Origin: Saturnia japonica
Taxonomy: Eukaryota; Arthropoda; Insecta; Lepidoptera; Saturniidae
Reading direction: 5' to 3'
Assembly: GCA_033032175.1 (NCBI GenBank)
Contig: CM065304.1
Span: 5,828,001-5,892,000 of the forward strand
DNA: 64,000 nt
Shown: positions 12,346-24,811 of the stretch, piece after piece
Numbering within the stretch: position 1 is the first letter of the stretch
Layout: each line of letters starts with the position of its first letter
Translations under genes and position numbers: made by a program
The notes under the pieces: model-generated
What the model was told of the DNA's origin: nothing
The model's input: only the letters and a program-made list of their open reading frames with translations
Databases searched by the model: none

Positions 12346-12877
12346 CCGACATATCCACATATACGCGAGTAAATATTAAAATCTCAGTTTTCTATCAATG
12401 CCATGACTGTAGATAAATTCAACCGCCACTCCAACTGCAATAACTCCTTGGGATTTATCTAAAATGTAACTCAAGCAGAGCGTATCATCGTAAAGTATTT
12501 AAAACGAAAAAAAGGTTGTTGTTAACGTTTTTCGGCCCCTTAACCCTAAGACATACGGTGGAAATTCGCTTAATATATATTAAATGGATGGTAAAATATT
12601 ATATTGTTTTATATGATTTTTCCTGTCGGAAGCTCGCGTGACGTCACGCCCCGTGCGCACGCGTCGGCGGATTATCGCAAAACTTCTTTTGATCACGCAA
12701 GTTGTAATTGTTCCTTTTTTCAAATACCGTCTAAGCTATTTGTATGTTTCTCAACTGTAATCTTATCCCTAACAATAACTATTACACAGTTTATTAAACT
12801 TGTAAAGAGGTCTTATTATTAAACTAATTGAATACTGAGTGACTATGCCTATGCTCAATGCTATTCATTATATTCTA

Positions 12878-13075
12878 TCTATACAATTAATAAAATTGAA
12901 GTGTCTGTTTGTAATCTCAAATTAATAGTTTTTTAGTAAATGCATATTAAAGTATATACGATACCAATAGCAAAAAGCCTATTTTTAAAAATTTTGTCTG
13001 TCTGTTTGTTCCGGGTAATCTCCGAAAAAATTTCCGGGTCTGAAAAGGGTTTTCGGATTCGACGGGGTTTTTTAT
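12878..13075 (+). mobile_element. Helitron family A, 3'-truncated
   Basis: It begins TCTATACAATTAATAAAATT, flanked by A. It diverges after a partly duplicated 'ccgaaaa' segment and stops before the family's middle. It is followed within 60 bp by a repeat L copy. Confidence 0.75.
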
Positions 13076-13124
13076 ACATATTGTATATAGAAGATTTGAT
13101 ACAATTTTTTTATTTAAATTACAC

Positions 13125-13315
13125 TAGTCCTATTGGGGGAGTATGCCCACCCTACACAGCACCTACAGAAGATCGTCGCGAAATAACCTTGTCTTGTGTT
13201 CCTGCGGTGAGTAGAGCTTCGAGAACTCGTTGGTGTAGTGGGGTTCAAGACCGGTAACGCGCTAGTGATAACTATGGTGTTGCCACCTTGCCACCTTGGT
13301 TGTATGAAAAAAAAA
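13125..13315 (+). repeat. Repeat L (LINE 3'-end-like), copy 1
   Basis: It shares the order 'ccctacagaagatc', 'aataaccttgt', 'gttcctg...gtgagtag', 'ggtaacgcgct' and 'ggtgttgc' with copies at 54481-54710, 56513-56640 and 56683-56870. It is a common lepidopteran interspersed sequence, which I take to be a LINE 3' end. Confidence 0.6.
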
Positions 13316-13879
13316 TCCGGTGGGACGATAGAATGGTAATTAGTCAGCTGGTTTAGATCAGATCTGGGTCGTTTGATATAATACTTCATTTTCGATAAAT
13401 GGTTGAGCCCTCTGACTCGTAGTCTTTTCATTATGATAACAAAGCAAATAAGTAACGATGTTAGGGGATGAGGTATGTAACTAGACCAACTTTGGAAGTC
13501 ATAATTATATGCGTAAAATACACAATTAAACTGCGGGACGGAGTTAAAGAAGCGGCACCAAATGTATAGGAAGGCATCATATTATATACAACAAGATGAA
13601 CTAGTTGTTGGTAAAATTAAACGCATTTGTTTAGTTTTGTATTGAATAGCGACGAGAACTTCTCACGACATGTCCTCGCAAAAATGGTCATTTAATGGCC
13701 CGAGCAATATGCTGGGATGATCTTCGAACTGTGCAATGTCCGTGCAGATAGATATGTTCCTTTTGGTGAACTAGTTGAGTTGTAATGAGGAGACGTCATC
13801 TTTTATGTCGTCATACTTTGGAACTATTCTCGGCACTCGTATTATATACAATATCTGGGCGATCGAACTTTGCTCGGTG

Positions 13880-14010
13880 TCATACAAAAAACACCTATCT
13901 AGGTATACTTGGAATGTAAACCATTATCCAAATACAAAGTTTCATCGAAATCGTTGAAGCCGTTTCCGAGAAACCAATTACATATATATACAAGAATTGC
14001 TCACTTAATA
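13880..14010 (+). repeat. Dispersed repeat K fragment
   Basis: The segment 'aggtatacttggaatgtaaa...tttcatcgaaatcgttg.agccgtttccgagaaa' recurs at 48215-48310. The following 'tatatatacaagaattgctcactta' is found inverted at about 18873-18905. Confidence 0.6.
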
Positions 14011-14051
14011 AGATACAGCAGAATAATTAATTTGTATTTTTTTACTAGTAG

Positions 14052-14585
14052 GTGCATTTAATATTATAAAGGTGAAAGTAACTCCCTCTGTTTGTCGGCT
14101 AAGTTTTCACGCCTAAACCGCTGAACCGATTTTGATGAATTTTGGTGTAGAGATAGATTGGACCTAAGGAAAGAATATAGGTTACTTTTTGTAGCGAAAA
14201 TAAAACTTTAAGGGAAGAAAATAAGGGACGACGTCGGCTTCACGTCAACCTGTTTGTTGATTTATTATGCGCATGTGCAGTAATTGTGAAAAGATATCGG
14301 TGTCTACGCCAACCAGTGTGCTGATTAATTGACATTGTTATACTTAATAAGAAATATATTGTATTTCTAATACTTACCTGTGAAATGATAATCCAGTATT
14401 TTTTTAAGATTGGCTGAAGTGTTTTTAAACTTTTTAACTACGCGGTATAGCATAATTACTATTTTATTTTTTGATTGAAATGTGACGTGCGCTTTCTACC
14501 GCGGCTCGTGGGAGTTTATATATTCTAAGCGATATACCTTATGCGATAGTCTCTGTTCAAATATCGACCATTGGCCAACTGCTAG
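14052..14585 (+). mobile_element. Non-autonomous Helitron, family D, copy 2
   Basis: It is colinear with 7126-7660 over about 530 bp, including 'cacgcctaaaccgctgaacc', 'tagcgaaaataaaacttta' and 'gcatgtgcagtaatt'. It ends CTAG (14582-14585) followed by T. A family A copy in the opposite direction begins 9 bp further on. Confidence 0.75.
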
Positions 14586-14594
14586 TATAGCTTA

Positions 14595-14860
14595 CTAGCT
14601 GTGCCCTCGGCTACACTCGCGTGGACTAAAGAATACCGTTTGTTGAGAACACGCGCGAATAGTGCTGACCTCACTACTAAACACGGCAGTCACCCGCCGG
14701 TTATTTTAAAGACAAAAATACTTATTATGGAGATCTTTAGAAGATAAACTTACGCTATCGCTGACTTTTTGTAGTTCCTGTTAAGATCTACAATTATGTA
14801 GTAGGAAGGTATATTCCTTTGATATAACTCTTATGGTTTCCTCAACGTAAGGGATTTAAA
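14595..14860 (-). mobile_element. Helitron family A, 5'-truncated
   Basis: On this strand the 3' terminus is intact (CTAG at 14595-14598, preceded on the element strand by a GC-rich 'ccgagggcacag'). The copy stops after about 265 bp, before the conserved 5' half. Confidence 0.7.
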
Positions 14861-14864
14861 CGTT

Positions 14865-16440
14865 CTAAAAGCGTCTTTTTTTCTTAGTCGATTCATCATT
14901 ACCGGCATTGCTTATTTTGTATGTTACTTTATGTAATAAAATATATCCTATAATCTGGCCTGATATCATAGCAATAAATTAAAAATAACTGTGAAAATCA
15001 AATAAATGGCTTTCGCGTGAAAAGAACATAAACGGCCGACATACATATGTTTAGTTTTATAATATTTTCATTTATAGAAGGTTATAACTACGTATAGGTA
15101 CTTTCATATAAAAAAATAGGCAATAAAAATAATTTATTAGGTATTTTAAGCATTAAGGGACGTAACTACCAGCGTCAGCCCTAGAAAACTGACCACATAA
15201 ATTACTGCTTAGTGCAATTTTTCACCTGTCTATCGTGATAATGATTGCAGGTTGCAACATCAAACGAAATTTTATGCTTAATCTTTAAGTATAAACTAGA
15301 ACTGTTGAAACGAAGATAAGTTAATTTAGCTGTCGCTAGTGACCCCGTATATTTTATTATAGCTATGGACATTAATCAAACCATTGGTCAATTGGTTTAA
15401 ACTACTTGGTTTAAAATAGAAAAGTTATATTTTTAAACAAAATAACAATAATTAAATACAACATTTTATAATAATACATACCTTGGATATTTGATAACAA
15501 TTGACAATTATAAAGGTTTAAAAAAAACCAACCAACTTCGTTGATGGTCAACAGTAAACACTATTATTTTATTTAAAAGTCTTTATTTACATAGGAATAA
15601 AACTAAAATAAGAAATATCAGATTACATGTTCCTTTATTAATTACTTTATTATATGTGACACTTTGTACATACATATATTACTGATTAATATTGATTATT
15701 TTATCATTAACTGATTCTAAGCTCAAAATGGGTTTGTTAAACTTCGAATTAAAAAATGACACTGCAATCATGTAGAAGTTAAAACGGTTATGAGACACAT
15801 TTAGCTAAAGTAATTACGAAGTGCACTAGTAAATATATTCATTGATAAGTGTTTGTGCGATTCGAAACCTGGTCTGGACTATAAGTTCTAGATAATATAT
15901 TATCATAAAAGCGAAAAGTAGCGACCACTTAGACAAGATATCAAACGCTCATGAAACAACAGCTTGTACCGCATCGTTGATCACAGAATATATAACGGTG
16001 TATGAAAAAATGTATCTCTTTGTATAAATACATTTTTCTAAACTCATTTCACTATAGTATAGTTATTTTTTTGTTTCAATTACAATAAATTACCTATATA
16101 CAAGAATAAATTGTTGTCAAAATATAATTTGAAATGATCAAAGAGTGGTTTGTAAAAAAAAAGCGTAGAAAGATAGTAACATAAAAAGAAAATTGAATTA
16201 AAAATACAGCCAGGTACAGGTAGGTTGAGGTAAGTAGTTCTTACCTCAACTTATAAAACAATATATTATTAAAAAGATTAATATTATGCTGGCAACTATA
16301 TTTGCACGGTAGTTGGACATATTGTTGTATTTACTATTATAGATACTTAATTTTAAAACATATCCTCAAACACAAATTCTTGTGTTCCCAGTCTCTCGCC
16401 AGCCACACTTTCTTTATGTATAGTAATAACTAGTAAATAT
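14865..16440. other. AT-rich non-coding DNA, nothing recognised
   Basis: No exon, RNA gene or repeat match was identified. Confidence 0.5.
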
Positions 16441-16461
16441 ATTTTTCCAATTGTACGTTTT

Positions 16462-16720
16462 TTGGAGCTTTTAGTAGTAGACGTGACATGATAAAGTTAG
16501 CCGTCCATGATAATAATGTGTATTAATTTTATTGACAATTTTTTAATTGTAGCAAAATAGAAAAACCACAAACTTATTCAAGTATGTCTTTTGGAGCTTT
16601 TAGTAGTAGACATGCGATATGTTAAAGTTAGCCATTCCATGATAATAATGTGAATTCATTTTACTATCATTTTTTTATTGTAGAAAAACAGAAATATCAC
16701 CTTTGTTTATTAAACGTTGC
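16462..16720 (+). repeat. Tandem duplication, 129-bp unit, two copies
   Basis: 'ttggagcttttagtagtagac' at 16462 recurs at 16591. It is followed in both by 'ataaagttagcc/gttaaagttagcc', 'ccatgataataatgtg', a T-rich block and 'attgtag.aaaa.agaaa'. The copies have diverged by scattered substitutions and small gaps, so the duplication is not recent. Confidence 0.85.
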
Positions 16721-17491
16721 ATGTGTATGTATATTTACATTGCCGTTTACAATGATATTCAATAGATCTCTCAAAAAAGTAAATTGTTCCTAAAAATAGA
16801 AAAAAACAATAATTTTATCATGAAATGACAAATCATTGGTGATATTAAAAACTAAAGGCCAATTTAATTTCATTGTTGCTTCTTAAAATTATTTGAAATC
16901 CTTGTATCTTTTTCCACCCTTTTCTTGTCTTCATACATGACATGCAATTTCCTTACTATTCACGAACATGGTTTTCTCATACTGTTCAGTTAAAACTAAT
17001 TTGTTTTCCTTCATTGGCGATTTTTCAGAACAAATTGATAAAGGCCAAGAGGATGACGCAATATAAGTTCAGAGACTCTGCTAGTGCATTGGTTGAGGTG
17101 ATCCAATGCTTATTGTTAAACAAACTTGAAAATGCCGGAATAAATGGGTATTTTCTGCTTGGTTTCAATCTTATTTCTATATGAGGCCACAGGTAGTGGT
17201 TGTTGAAGGTTACCTGTCTGAGGAGTACATTGCAACATCAGGCGTACCATAAGATTGTCATTTAGGACCAATTTTGTTCACCCCATTTATCAATGATACA
17301 TGAACATATTATGAGTTTAATGGATGAATGAATAATTTAGATATATTTAATCATATACATTACCAAACATTATTAACAAAATTAAAAATTATTTCACTTC
17401 ACAAACAATTAAAACTAAGAATGAAATTTAGAATCACTAGGCTCTCATTTTTCATGTGAAACATCTATAGGCAAGGTAAACCTGATTGTTG

Positions 17492-17528
17492 GCGTGGCGA
17501 TACAGGCCGTGGCGACGTATTGCCACGC
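17492..17528. other. Inverted repeat / hairpin
   Basis: GCGTGGCGATAC (17492-17503) pairs with GTATTGCCACGC (17517-17528), 11 of 12 positions, around a 13-nt GC-rich loop. Confidence 0.6.
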
Positions 17529-17560
17529 TATATGTTCTTTAATTTTTAGTGTTTAATGTA

Positions 17561-17604
17561 TCTTTCTTTCTTCCTTCCTTCCTTTCTCTTTCTTTCTTTT
17601 TTTT
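17561..17604. repeat. CTTT/TTCC-rich microsatellite
   Basis: Mixed tetranucleotide pyrimidine repeats (tctttc, ttcc, tttc) form one strand-asymmetric tract. Confidence 0.9.
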
Positions 17605-18079
17605 ATTCACTAAGATGTTTCAAATCTATCGGGCGCGGGGCGTCCCGTGACGGCCAACTTTTTTTCTTTTTATTATTCTATTTTTAAAGTCCAATTCATA
17701 CAATACTATATTTTAAGCTTATAGTGTATATTACATATAAGTACATTATAATATTTCATTCAAAATAGTAACATTCAGTATTCAGATGTCATTCAATTTA
17801 ATCTGTTATGTATATTACAATTTATGATACTATATTTTGTAATTGTAGTGGGTGTCTTTAATAGGTTCGCATATCGAATTAGCCTTTTAATATGAGAATT
17901 TACAAAATAAGTAATGTCTATTATGCGCGCTGTTGACGCCACCTTTATTAAATAAATAAAAATAACTTAACACGGTTTAAATAAATATAACTTTAATTTT
18001 GTTAAAATAAAAAATTATAAAAGAAATACAACGTTTAATCTGTTTTCTGTAAATCTGAAATAAATAAAAATATTAATAT

Positions 18080-18300
18080 TAATCAAACTAAATTAATGTT
18101 TATGCATCGTTAAGTTATTTTTACACGATTTAAAAAAAGTCTGTTAAATTAATTTAACTTTGTTATCTTTGACGGCTAACTTCATCATGTTGTTGGCACG
18201 CATACAATTTTTAGAGTTATTTTTGTTTTGTAATGCCAAAGAAGTATAACATCTTACGTGCGTACATAAGTACACACAAACACACACACACACACATATA
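18080..18300 (+). repeat. Dispersed repeat M, copy 1, with (CA)n tail
   Basis: It shares 'gacggctaac', 'atgttgttggcac', 'aatttttagagttatttttgtttt', 'aagtataacatcttacgtgc' and 'acataagtacacac' with 27655-27800 and 33890-34160. It ends in a CA-rich tract (18271-18296). The common 3' end followed by simple sequence suggests a retroelement 3' end. Confidence 0.65.
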
Positions 18301-18904
18301 TTTAATAACTGATTTCCATTCTTGGTTTTTATTTGTTAGGAGTGTTTAAAATGTATATAAATTAATGGATTTGTCGTAACACAAAATATTTTTGCGGTGT
18401 TTGTCTGTAAGGAATTGATACATATAGCGTAGTCCATAAGTCACAGAATTTTAATGTAATATTAGTGTAAACAATTATAGACGATCCTTTATACATATAT
18501 ATAAATAATTCTTATATAAATTATAATTATTTCCACATAATAATTATTATGATTTTACTCTATGAACGCAAACCATAATGGTCTTTGCTCGCTACAAAAT
18601 ACTAATCACTGTCATGATTATGAATAGATCACGATACGATCAGATAATGAAGTAATATTATCTATCTTGAATGAAACTCTTAGAAACGATTGAAAACCCG
18701 TTATTCTTCCGTCAATTCATATTACAGTAAATATACTATGTACTTGATGGATGTATCTCTATGTATGTCCTATTCAAAGGTATTATATATGATTATAGAT
18801 GCCAAACTTATGTTATATAAAACTCAAGAGGTGTCCACTCGATAGAAACGAAGTTCCTTTGGCCATATCTTATTATATTAAGTGAGCAATTCTTGTATAT
18901 ATAC

Positions 18905-19423
18905 CATGTAACTATCTGTGCCCGTAGCTTCGCTCACGTGGGCTACAGAATACTGCGCGAATCTTGCTACCCCGTTCCCGGCTATTTTAAAGACAAAAAT
19001 GCTTATTGTGGATGTTCCTTAGAAGATAGATGTATACTCTCCCGGACTTTTGTGTAGTTCTTTTTAATGGCCTATATTTATGTAGTACATTAATTTGCTA
19101 TATCTCTTATGGTTTACTCAGCACAAGCCATTTAAACGCCTGAATTGTTTCACAATGACCAGTTTTTTATTTGAACGGAACCCTAATTCTTTTTCTAAAA
19201 TAAAAGTAGCCTAAGTTACTCCCTATATTATCAGTGAAAGTCCCGTCAAAATTGGTCCAACCGTTTCGGAGATTACCCGGAACAAAGAGACAGACAGACA
19301 AAAATTTAAAAAAGGGCTTATTGTTATAGGTGTCGTACATATATACTTTCATATGCATTTAGTAAAAAGCTGTTATTTTGACATTACAAACAGGCACTTC
19401 AATTTTATTAATTGTATATAGAT
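18905..19423 (-). mobile_element. Non-autonomous Helitron, family A, near full length
   Basis: On this strand the 5' end is intact (element start TCTATATACAATTAATAAAA, reading down from 19423) and the interior is colinear with 59287-59812. The 3' terminus, 'ctatctgtgcccgtagcttcgctcacgtgg', has lost the exact CTAG. Confidence 0.8.
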
Positions 19424-20189
19424 TAAGTGAGGTCAACCTTTTTCGAATAACATCATAATGAGTTTTCAAACATGTGTCAAAATAAGATATAATTTAAATC
19501 ACAAGCACTAAGGAGTATTGATATCAACTTCGAAGCAAAAGAAAAAAATTAATTACTTTTTAGTTTTTGTTATAAAGTTATGAAAATAAACATTAATTAT
19601 TATTATAAAAATATAAACAAATTATAAACTTAATCAGTAAATTCAAATTTCGTAAAAAAAAACTTAAATAAGCGGAACCCGAACTATTGATCACTGATAG
19701 GTACTGTAGATACAACAGTGCGTACAAATCCGGTCATCATAAAGCTAGGTCAATTCGATGACGGTCATGGTCTTGAAAATTTTATAAATGTATGTTTTTA
19801 TTTCTTTTTAGTATCGGTTGGTTGGACACTTTTTAATCAGTAGCTTTCGTTCGCTAAACACGTAATAAGGAATGACATTCCAAAAAGCACGTTATAAATC
19901 GATAACAAAACACGGAGAACGCGTGATTATTAAAAACAAACTTGCAACCTTTTTTTATCTCAAATATACAAACGTAGAATCCGGTTGAACTAAAAATATA
20001 TTATAAAAGAATTGATAATGACAACATAATATTTAATTGATATGTACAATTTTATAATCAATTTATAAATATAAACAAAGTGATTAAACGATTTCAAATG
20101 TTATGTTTGCATTAATCGGCATTCGGAGGCGGCGTGATGACCCAATATTCATACCTACACTTTAGTTAAACATTGATTAAACTTGTAAA

Positions 20190-20480
20190 TGACATTATCT
20201 ACTACTGCAGCAATGATGGCTCATTGACGCGAGTTCGAATCCCTGCAATGAGCCTGAACTTTCAATGAAGGAATATATCATAATAAAACCATAGCAATGT
20301 AATAGGGCATTTTGTAATTTTTAGCTACAACCGTCAAATTCTTTTATGTTTGTTCCGGCAGCTGCGCTTGTTAGCCAATCATCTCACTAAGCTTAGCGTG
20401 TTATCATCTTGGGCTTCATCACTTAATATCAGGCCAGATAATAGCCAATCGCTAAAACTATAAATAATGAAAAAATAAAA
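20190..20480 (+). mobile_element. Lepidopteran SINE-like element (S4)
   Basis: A B-box-like 'cgagttcgaatccctgc' is followed by 'gcagctgcgcttg', 'cactaagcttagcgtgtta.catctt' and 'catcacttaatatcagg'. These parts recur in the same order at 26560-26775, 53250-53465 and 53750-53965. It resembles the tRNA-related Bm1-type SINEs of moths; the assignment is from memory. Confidence 0.6.
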
Positions 20481-20484
20481 CTAC

Positions 20485-23010
20485 TATAAAAACTTTGGCT
20501 ACCAGTAGCTAGCGATTATGATTGTCCGAAATCACACGCCTATTCGAAGCTGTATTTTTTTGGACAGGTTTCTGACTAATACTTATCATCATTGTTATGG
20601 TATTGGGACATCATTGTTTCAGTAGTTAACTGACTTAAAAAAAAGGAAAGGCCCTTAGTATCCTTGCACTGTAGTTTGTATATGCAATAATTTTTTCCGA
20701 AATTATACAACCGTTTTCTATAATTCTTTTACTTATATAGGTTAATTTGTATACTTTTAGGAAGGTTTAAGTATTGGTATCTTAGGTAGTGCCATATAGA
20801 TATAACTAGCGGGGACACAGTATTGTTGGCAAAAAATTTATGAACTCTGGAATGACATAGATTATATTTCCCATATACAAAATCACATAGAAATCTGTTG
20901 AGAATTGACAATTATTATAGTCCATCAATTGCGGAATGACATAAGCTTCCCGTGTACAAATTAGCATATGAATCAGTTAAGCGGTTTTGGAATGAAATTC
21001 CGTCATATAAACAGATGTCCATTTTTGTGATAAAGGTTATTTATAATAGGAAATTCGGAAAAAAAAAATTTTGGTTTTGATGCAAATTCGATGAATATTT
21101 TCGTTGTAATATGTACATATAACTATGTTTAGTTCCTCCGCGTTACCGTTAGGGACACTGTTATACTTTGATAAATGAAAAAAAGTTTTATCGCATTAAA
21201 AAAGGTATATTACACCGAATGCTAGCTTTTGGTAGGAATAATGGAAGGTATCCCAGTCTACAAATTAGGTCAGGTTCCTTGGTCCGATGATTTTCATTAT
21301 TCATATTTCTCTAATTTATGTCTGTTGTTTTAATATTAGCATTTTATGGTCAAAATAGTCTTATAATTATTTTAATGTTTATCAATGGAAATATAATGCG
21401 GAAAATGGCACTGTTTACTTACATAATTAAACTATATATAAATATATTATGTTTAAAAATAAGCCCGTAAATTAAATGATCCAATAAATGAAACGTATAT
21501 TAAAGCCAAGAAACCACACGTTGGCGACTGCGAAGAATTGTTACAATTAAAAGAAATCTATTTTGCTCGCATTTCTCTCTGAAAAGTATTTTTTTCCTTA
21601 ACGATATATATATATCTGTTTAGTTTATCTACATTTGTTTTTGTAAGTTTAACTACTCGTAAAAAGACAAGGTAAATTAAATATTTAAAAAGGTCCCCGA
21701 CAAAAGTAACCTAATCATTGAAACTAATCCAATGAGCATAAACACGATATCTCTACTGTAAATTATTAAAAAATTAGGTATCCTGTAGATTCCAGATGTC
21801 CTCAATCAGACCTGTGGAGTAGACCTTATAAACCAGAAAAGAGCTGATAATCTTCAAACGGCTGAACAGATTTCCTTGAATCATACCCAATTACACTATC
21901 GATCAAGTCACTTTTCAAGCAAAAAATTAATCAAAATTGGTTCTGCCATTTGGAAGCTAAGATGCTCTATTTGCGTCAGGGTCGGGTAGTTAAAAAAGGA
22001 GCTCTCACAGAACCTATGTTTTACTTTGTAGGTGTGCAGGTGTGAAGTCCAGTGTGTATCATAGAATCACTCTATCGCGAAAGCAGCGGGCTCGAATTCT
22101 GCTCGTCTCTGGAAGAATTTTCGCAGATTTGTAACATGAAGCAACAGTTGCTATTAGTTATTATTAGCCACTCTTGGTTGCCATGCATTGTGTTCATTTT
22201 CAATTTATGATTGGCTTCATTGTAATTGCAGGTTGTGAGTTCATAGTTGTTTATTATATCGATAAACATTGTTGATACGACCTTATAGCTTATAGGTAAA
22301 CGTATTTATATAGTTTTAAAGAGTTGGCGAGGCAACGTTATCGCGTCCGGGTCAGTCAGCCCGTTATCACCAAGAACTATGCACATACCTAACAGACGAA
22401 ACATTGTTTATACACCAACTGAGGGCGTGCTCAGTTCGTTCGCAGATCACTAAAAAAAATTCTTTCTATCGAATTTATTGGATATTGACTATATTGTTAT
22501 GTTGAACATTATGAGATTTCTACGTCTTTTTTCTGTTTAAATGAATGTAAAATAAATATTATTATCACAATATTCTTTTATTTTTGTAATATAGTAGAGA
22601 TTTTTTAAAATCCATTGGCGCAGAATTGATTCTTTATAAATATCTTATTGTAATATCATTTGACTGAGTATATTGATGACTTTTAAAATAATTTTAGATG
22701 TTGGTTACTGCAAACTTTATTAGTTCCTTTGATAACTTACTAATGTGAACTCGTGTTACAAAGGCCGGCTTTCTGTACCAACACGTCATGTTAAAAAACA
22801 TACTATTTGTTATAATATGTCTGAGAATTGTCGATGTGATTATGGAATCCGTACTGGTGACGCAGTATTTATACTATTGACGATCAAAATTGACGATTAA
22901 ACCTGATTTAATTTTTTACGGGTTTTTCTCGATGTATGATTTTCCGAACCGGCAATAGTGTTTTGACGTAACCTTCTCAGGGCCCAAATTGAATAAAAAG
23001 TTTTTTGACT
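20485..23010. other. AT-rich non-coding DNA, nothing firm
   Basis: Only weak debris is seen: 'aagcttcccgtgtacaaa' (about 20945), which resembles fragments at 10980 and 41780. A slightly GC-richer patch at 22320-22450 shows no exon or repeat. Confidence 0.45.
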
Positions 23011-24519
23011 TTGACGTAACTATTGGCCCACATGTTATTGAATGAACGTGACAGCGATTTTGTGCATTGTGAATGTACGAACTTTATAAGCAAGCAAGTT
23101 GGAGACTCCAACTACTACTTCAATCACTTTAGCACCCTTGAGTTTGTTGCCCTGATTTCGCGGCTGAGTTCCTTCAGCGGTGGCCTCCAAACCCGGTGAA
23201 TCTGTAAAAGTATTTTAGCAGGGCAATTAAAGCTAAGATAATAGTCAGATCGAAAAAAAAATTTTGGAGGCATTCTCGCTTGAGACGTGAAATAGTAACA
23301 TTCTCGTTCAAGCTATTGGACAGTGTAGACTTCAAATAATAAATCAACTTCAATAAACGCTGTTCCCGAGTGTTATAAATGATATTCCTTAATTATTAGA
23401 TGTATTCACTTTATTATTCCCAGAGACATCAAATACAATTACAAATCCATCACACGTAACAACCATAGAGAGAGAGGGCTGAGTCACCACAGACAATCTA
23501 ATTGTTGCCAGCTCATAGACTTCATAAACTATATTTTATCATACAACACCGAGTGCTATCTCGCTGCCCTTAACAGGCATTATATATATTTATTACACTC
23601 CTATAGCACTTTCACATTTATTAGTATGTTTTTTTATAAAGGAATTTTCCTTAATAATATCATTTCTGATATAGTGCAATCAGAATGAAAGGGAAGAATA
23701 TTTATCACACAATCTCAAAGTGCTTTATAACCTGAACAAAATCACTGTCCCAAATAAAATATATCAATTGACTGTTTTGGTCGCAACCAGTACCGTCACG
23801 GAACGGTTTGGCGCACCGCAGTGGGATAGAGACGTAATACTTACAATAGAACTAACCACACAATATAATTGTCATCATTCATTTGTCACAAAATTCTGTC
23901 AGAGCGTGTATCAAACTTGTAATGAATGCACAGTATGACACTTGGCACAGACCTAGAGTTACAGTCAGCGTTTAAAATTTGAAAGATTAAATAAGGTTTT
24001 TGCTAATTGGTAACGATAGTGGCCTATATCACTTTTTGCCTATTCTAAGCACCAGTATCTCATAATGTAATTCATTCATTAAAATATTTCACTTTATATT
24101 TAAGTAATTTAAAACTTGTACAAAGTTAAGATATTTCTATTATTATTAATGATATAAATTATCCTCCGAAAATATCATCAACATCATTGTTAACTAAATA
24201 ATCATAACAACTTGCACTTAGGTAAAAAAAAACTCGTCGACGCGTGGCTTTATGTACGAATATAAAAAAATCTGTTTATCATATTCACAATGTTCATTGT
24301 TTATTAAGGCTTACCCAATTATAACTAATGGTATATCATAAATGATGTATCATAAATGGTAAATCATTATCAGATGAGCATTGGAAAACCCTGACGGCCA
24401 TGTTTTATTATATTTTATCAAGATGTTTTTCTATGACAAAACTCGATTCGAGCTTGGAATCGTATAACTATTGAAGAGCGAACCCTTCTTACTGTTTTTA
24501 AAATAAATTTTGACTTTCT

Positions 24520-24811
24520 TCTTGCCGTTTCATCCGTTTTAAATTTATTCAAACAACTCTCCACCGCGCCTTGCCGAGCCGCCAACGCATCCCTATAGCC
24601 TAACTTTCCGTAGGGACATACAGCTTGTTTAATTGCTTGACATTCATGGTAACTGCTCCGCTCCTAGGCCCGTTGCGTGAAGTTATATGATCTAAAATCT
24701 TCTAATTTAAAATGCAAAAACATTTTTCAAATCTGACAAGTAATTCCAGAGATTCAGAGAAACTAAAAAAACAAACAAACATTCTCTTGAGTTTTATATT
24801 ATTAGTATAGA
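24520..24811 (-). mobile_element. Non-autonomous Helitron, family B
   Basis: On this strand the element starts TCTATACTAATAATATAAAA (down from 24811) and runs through 'ggtactgctc'-type and 'accgcgcc' blocks to a degraded 'cggatgaaacg' hairpin region. The final CTAG is not preserved. Confidence 0.75.

Noticed and set aside
22425..22460. Initiator-like TCAGTTCG with a downstream AGATC
   Set aside because: No TATA box at the right distance, no downstream exon and a common short motif.
23720..23938. 72-residue plus-strand frame
   Set aside because: No domain, no splice context and no similarity to apterous exons.
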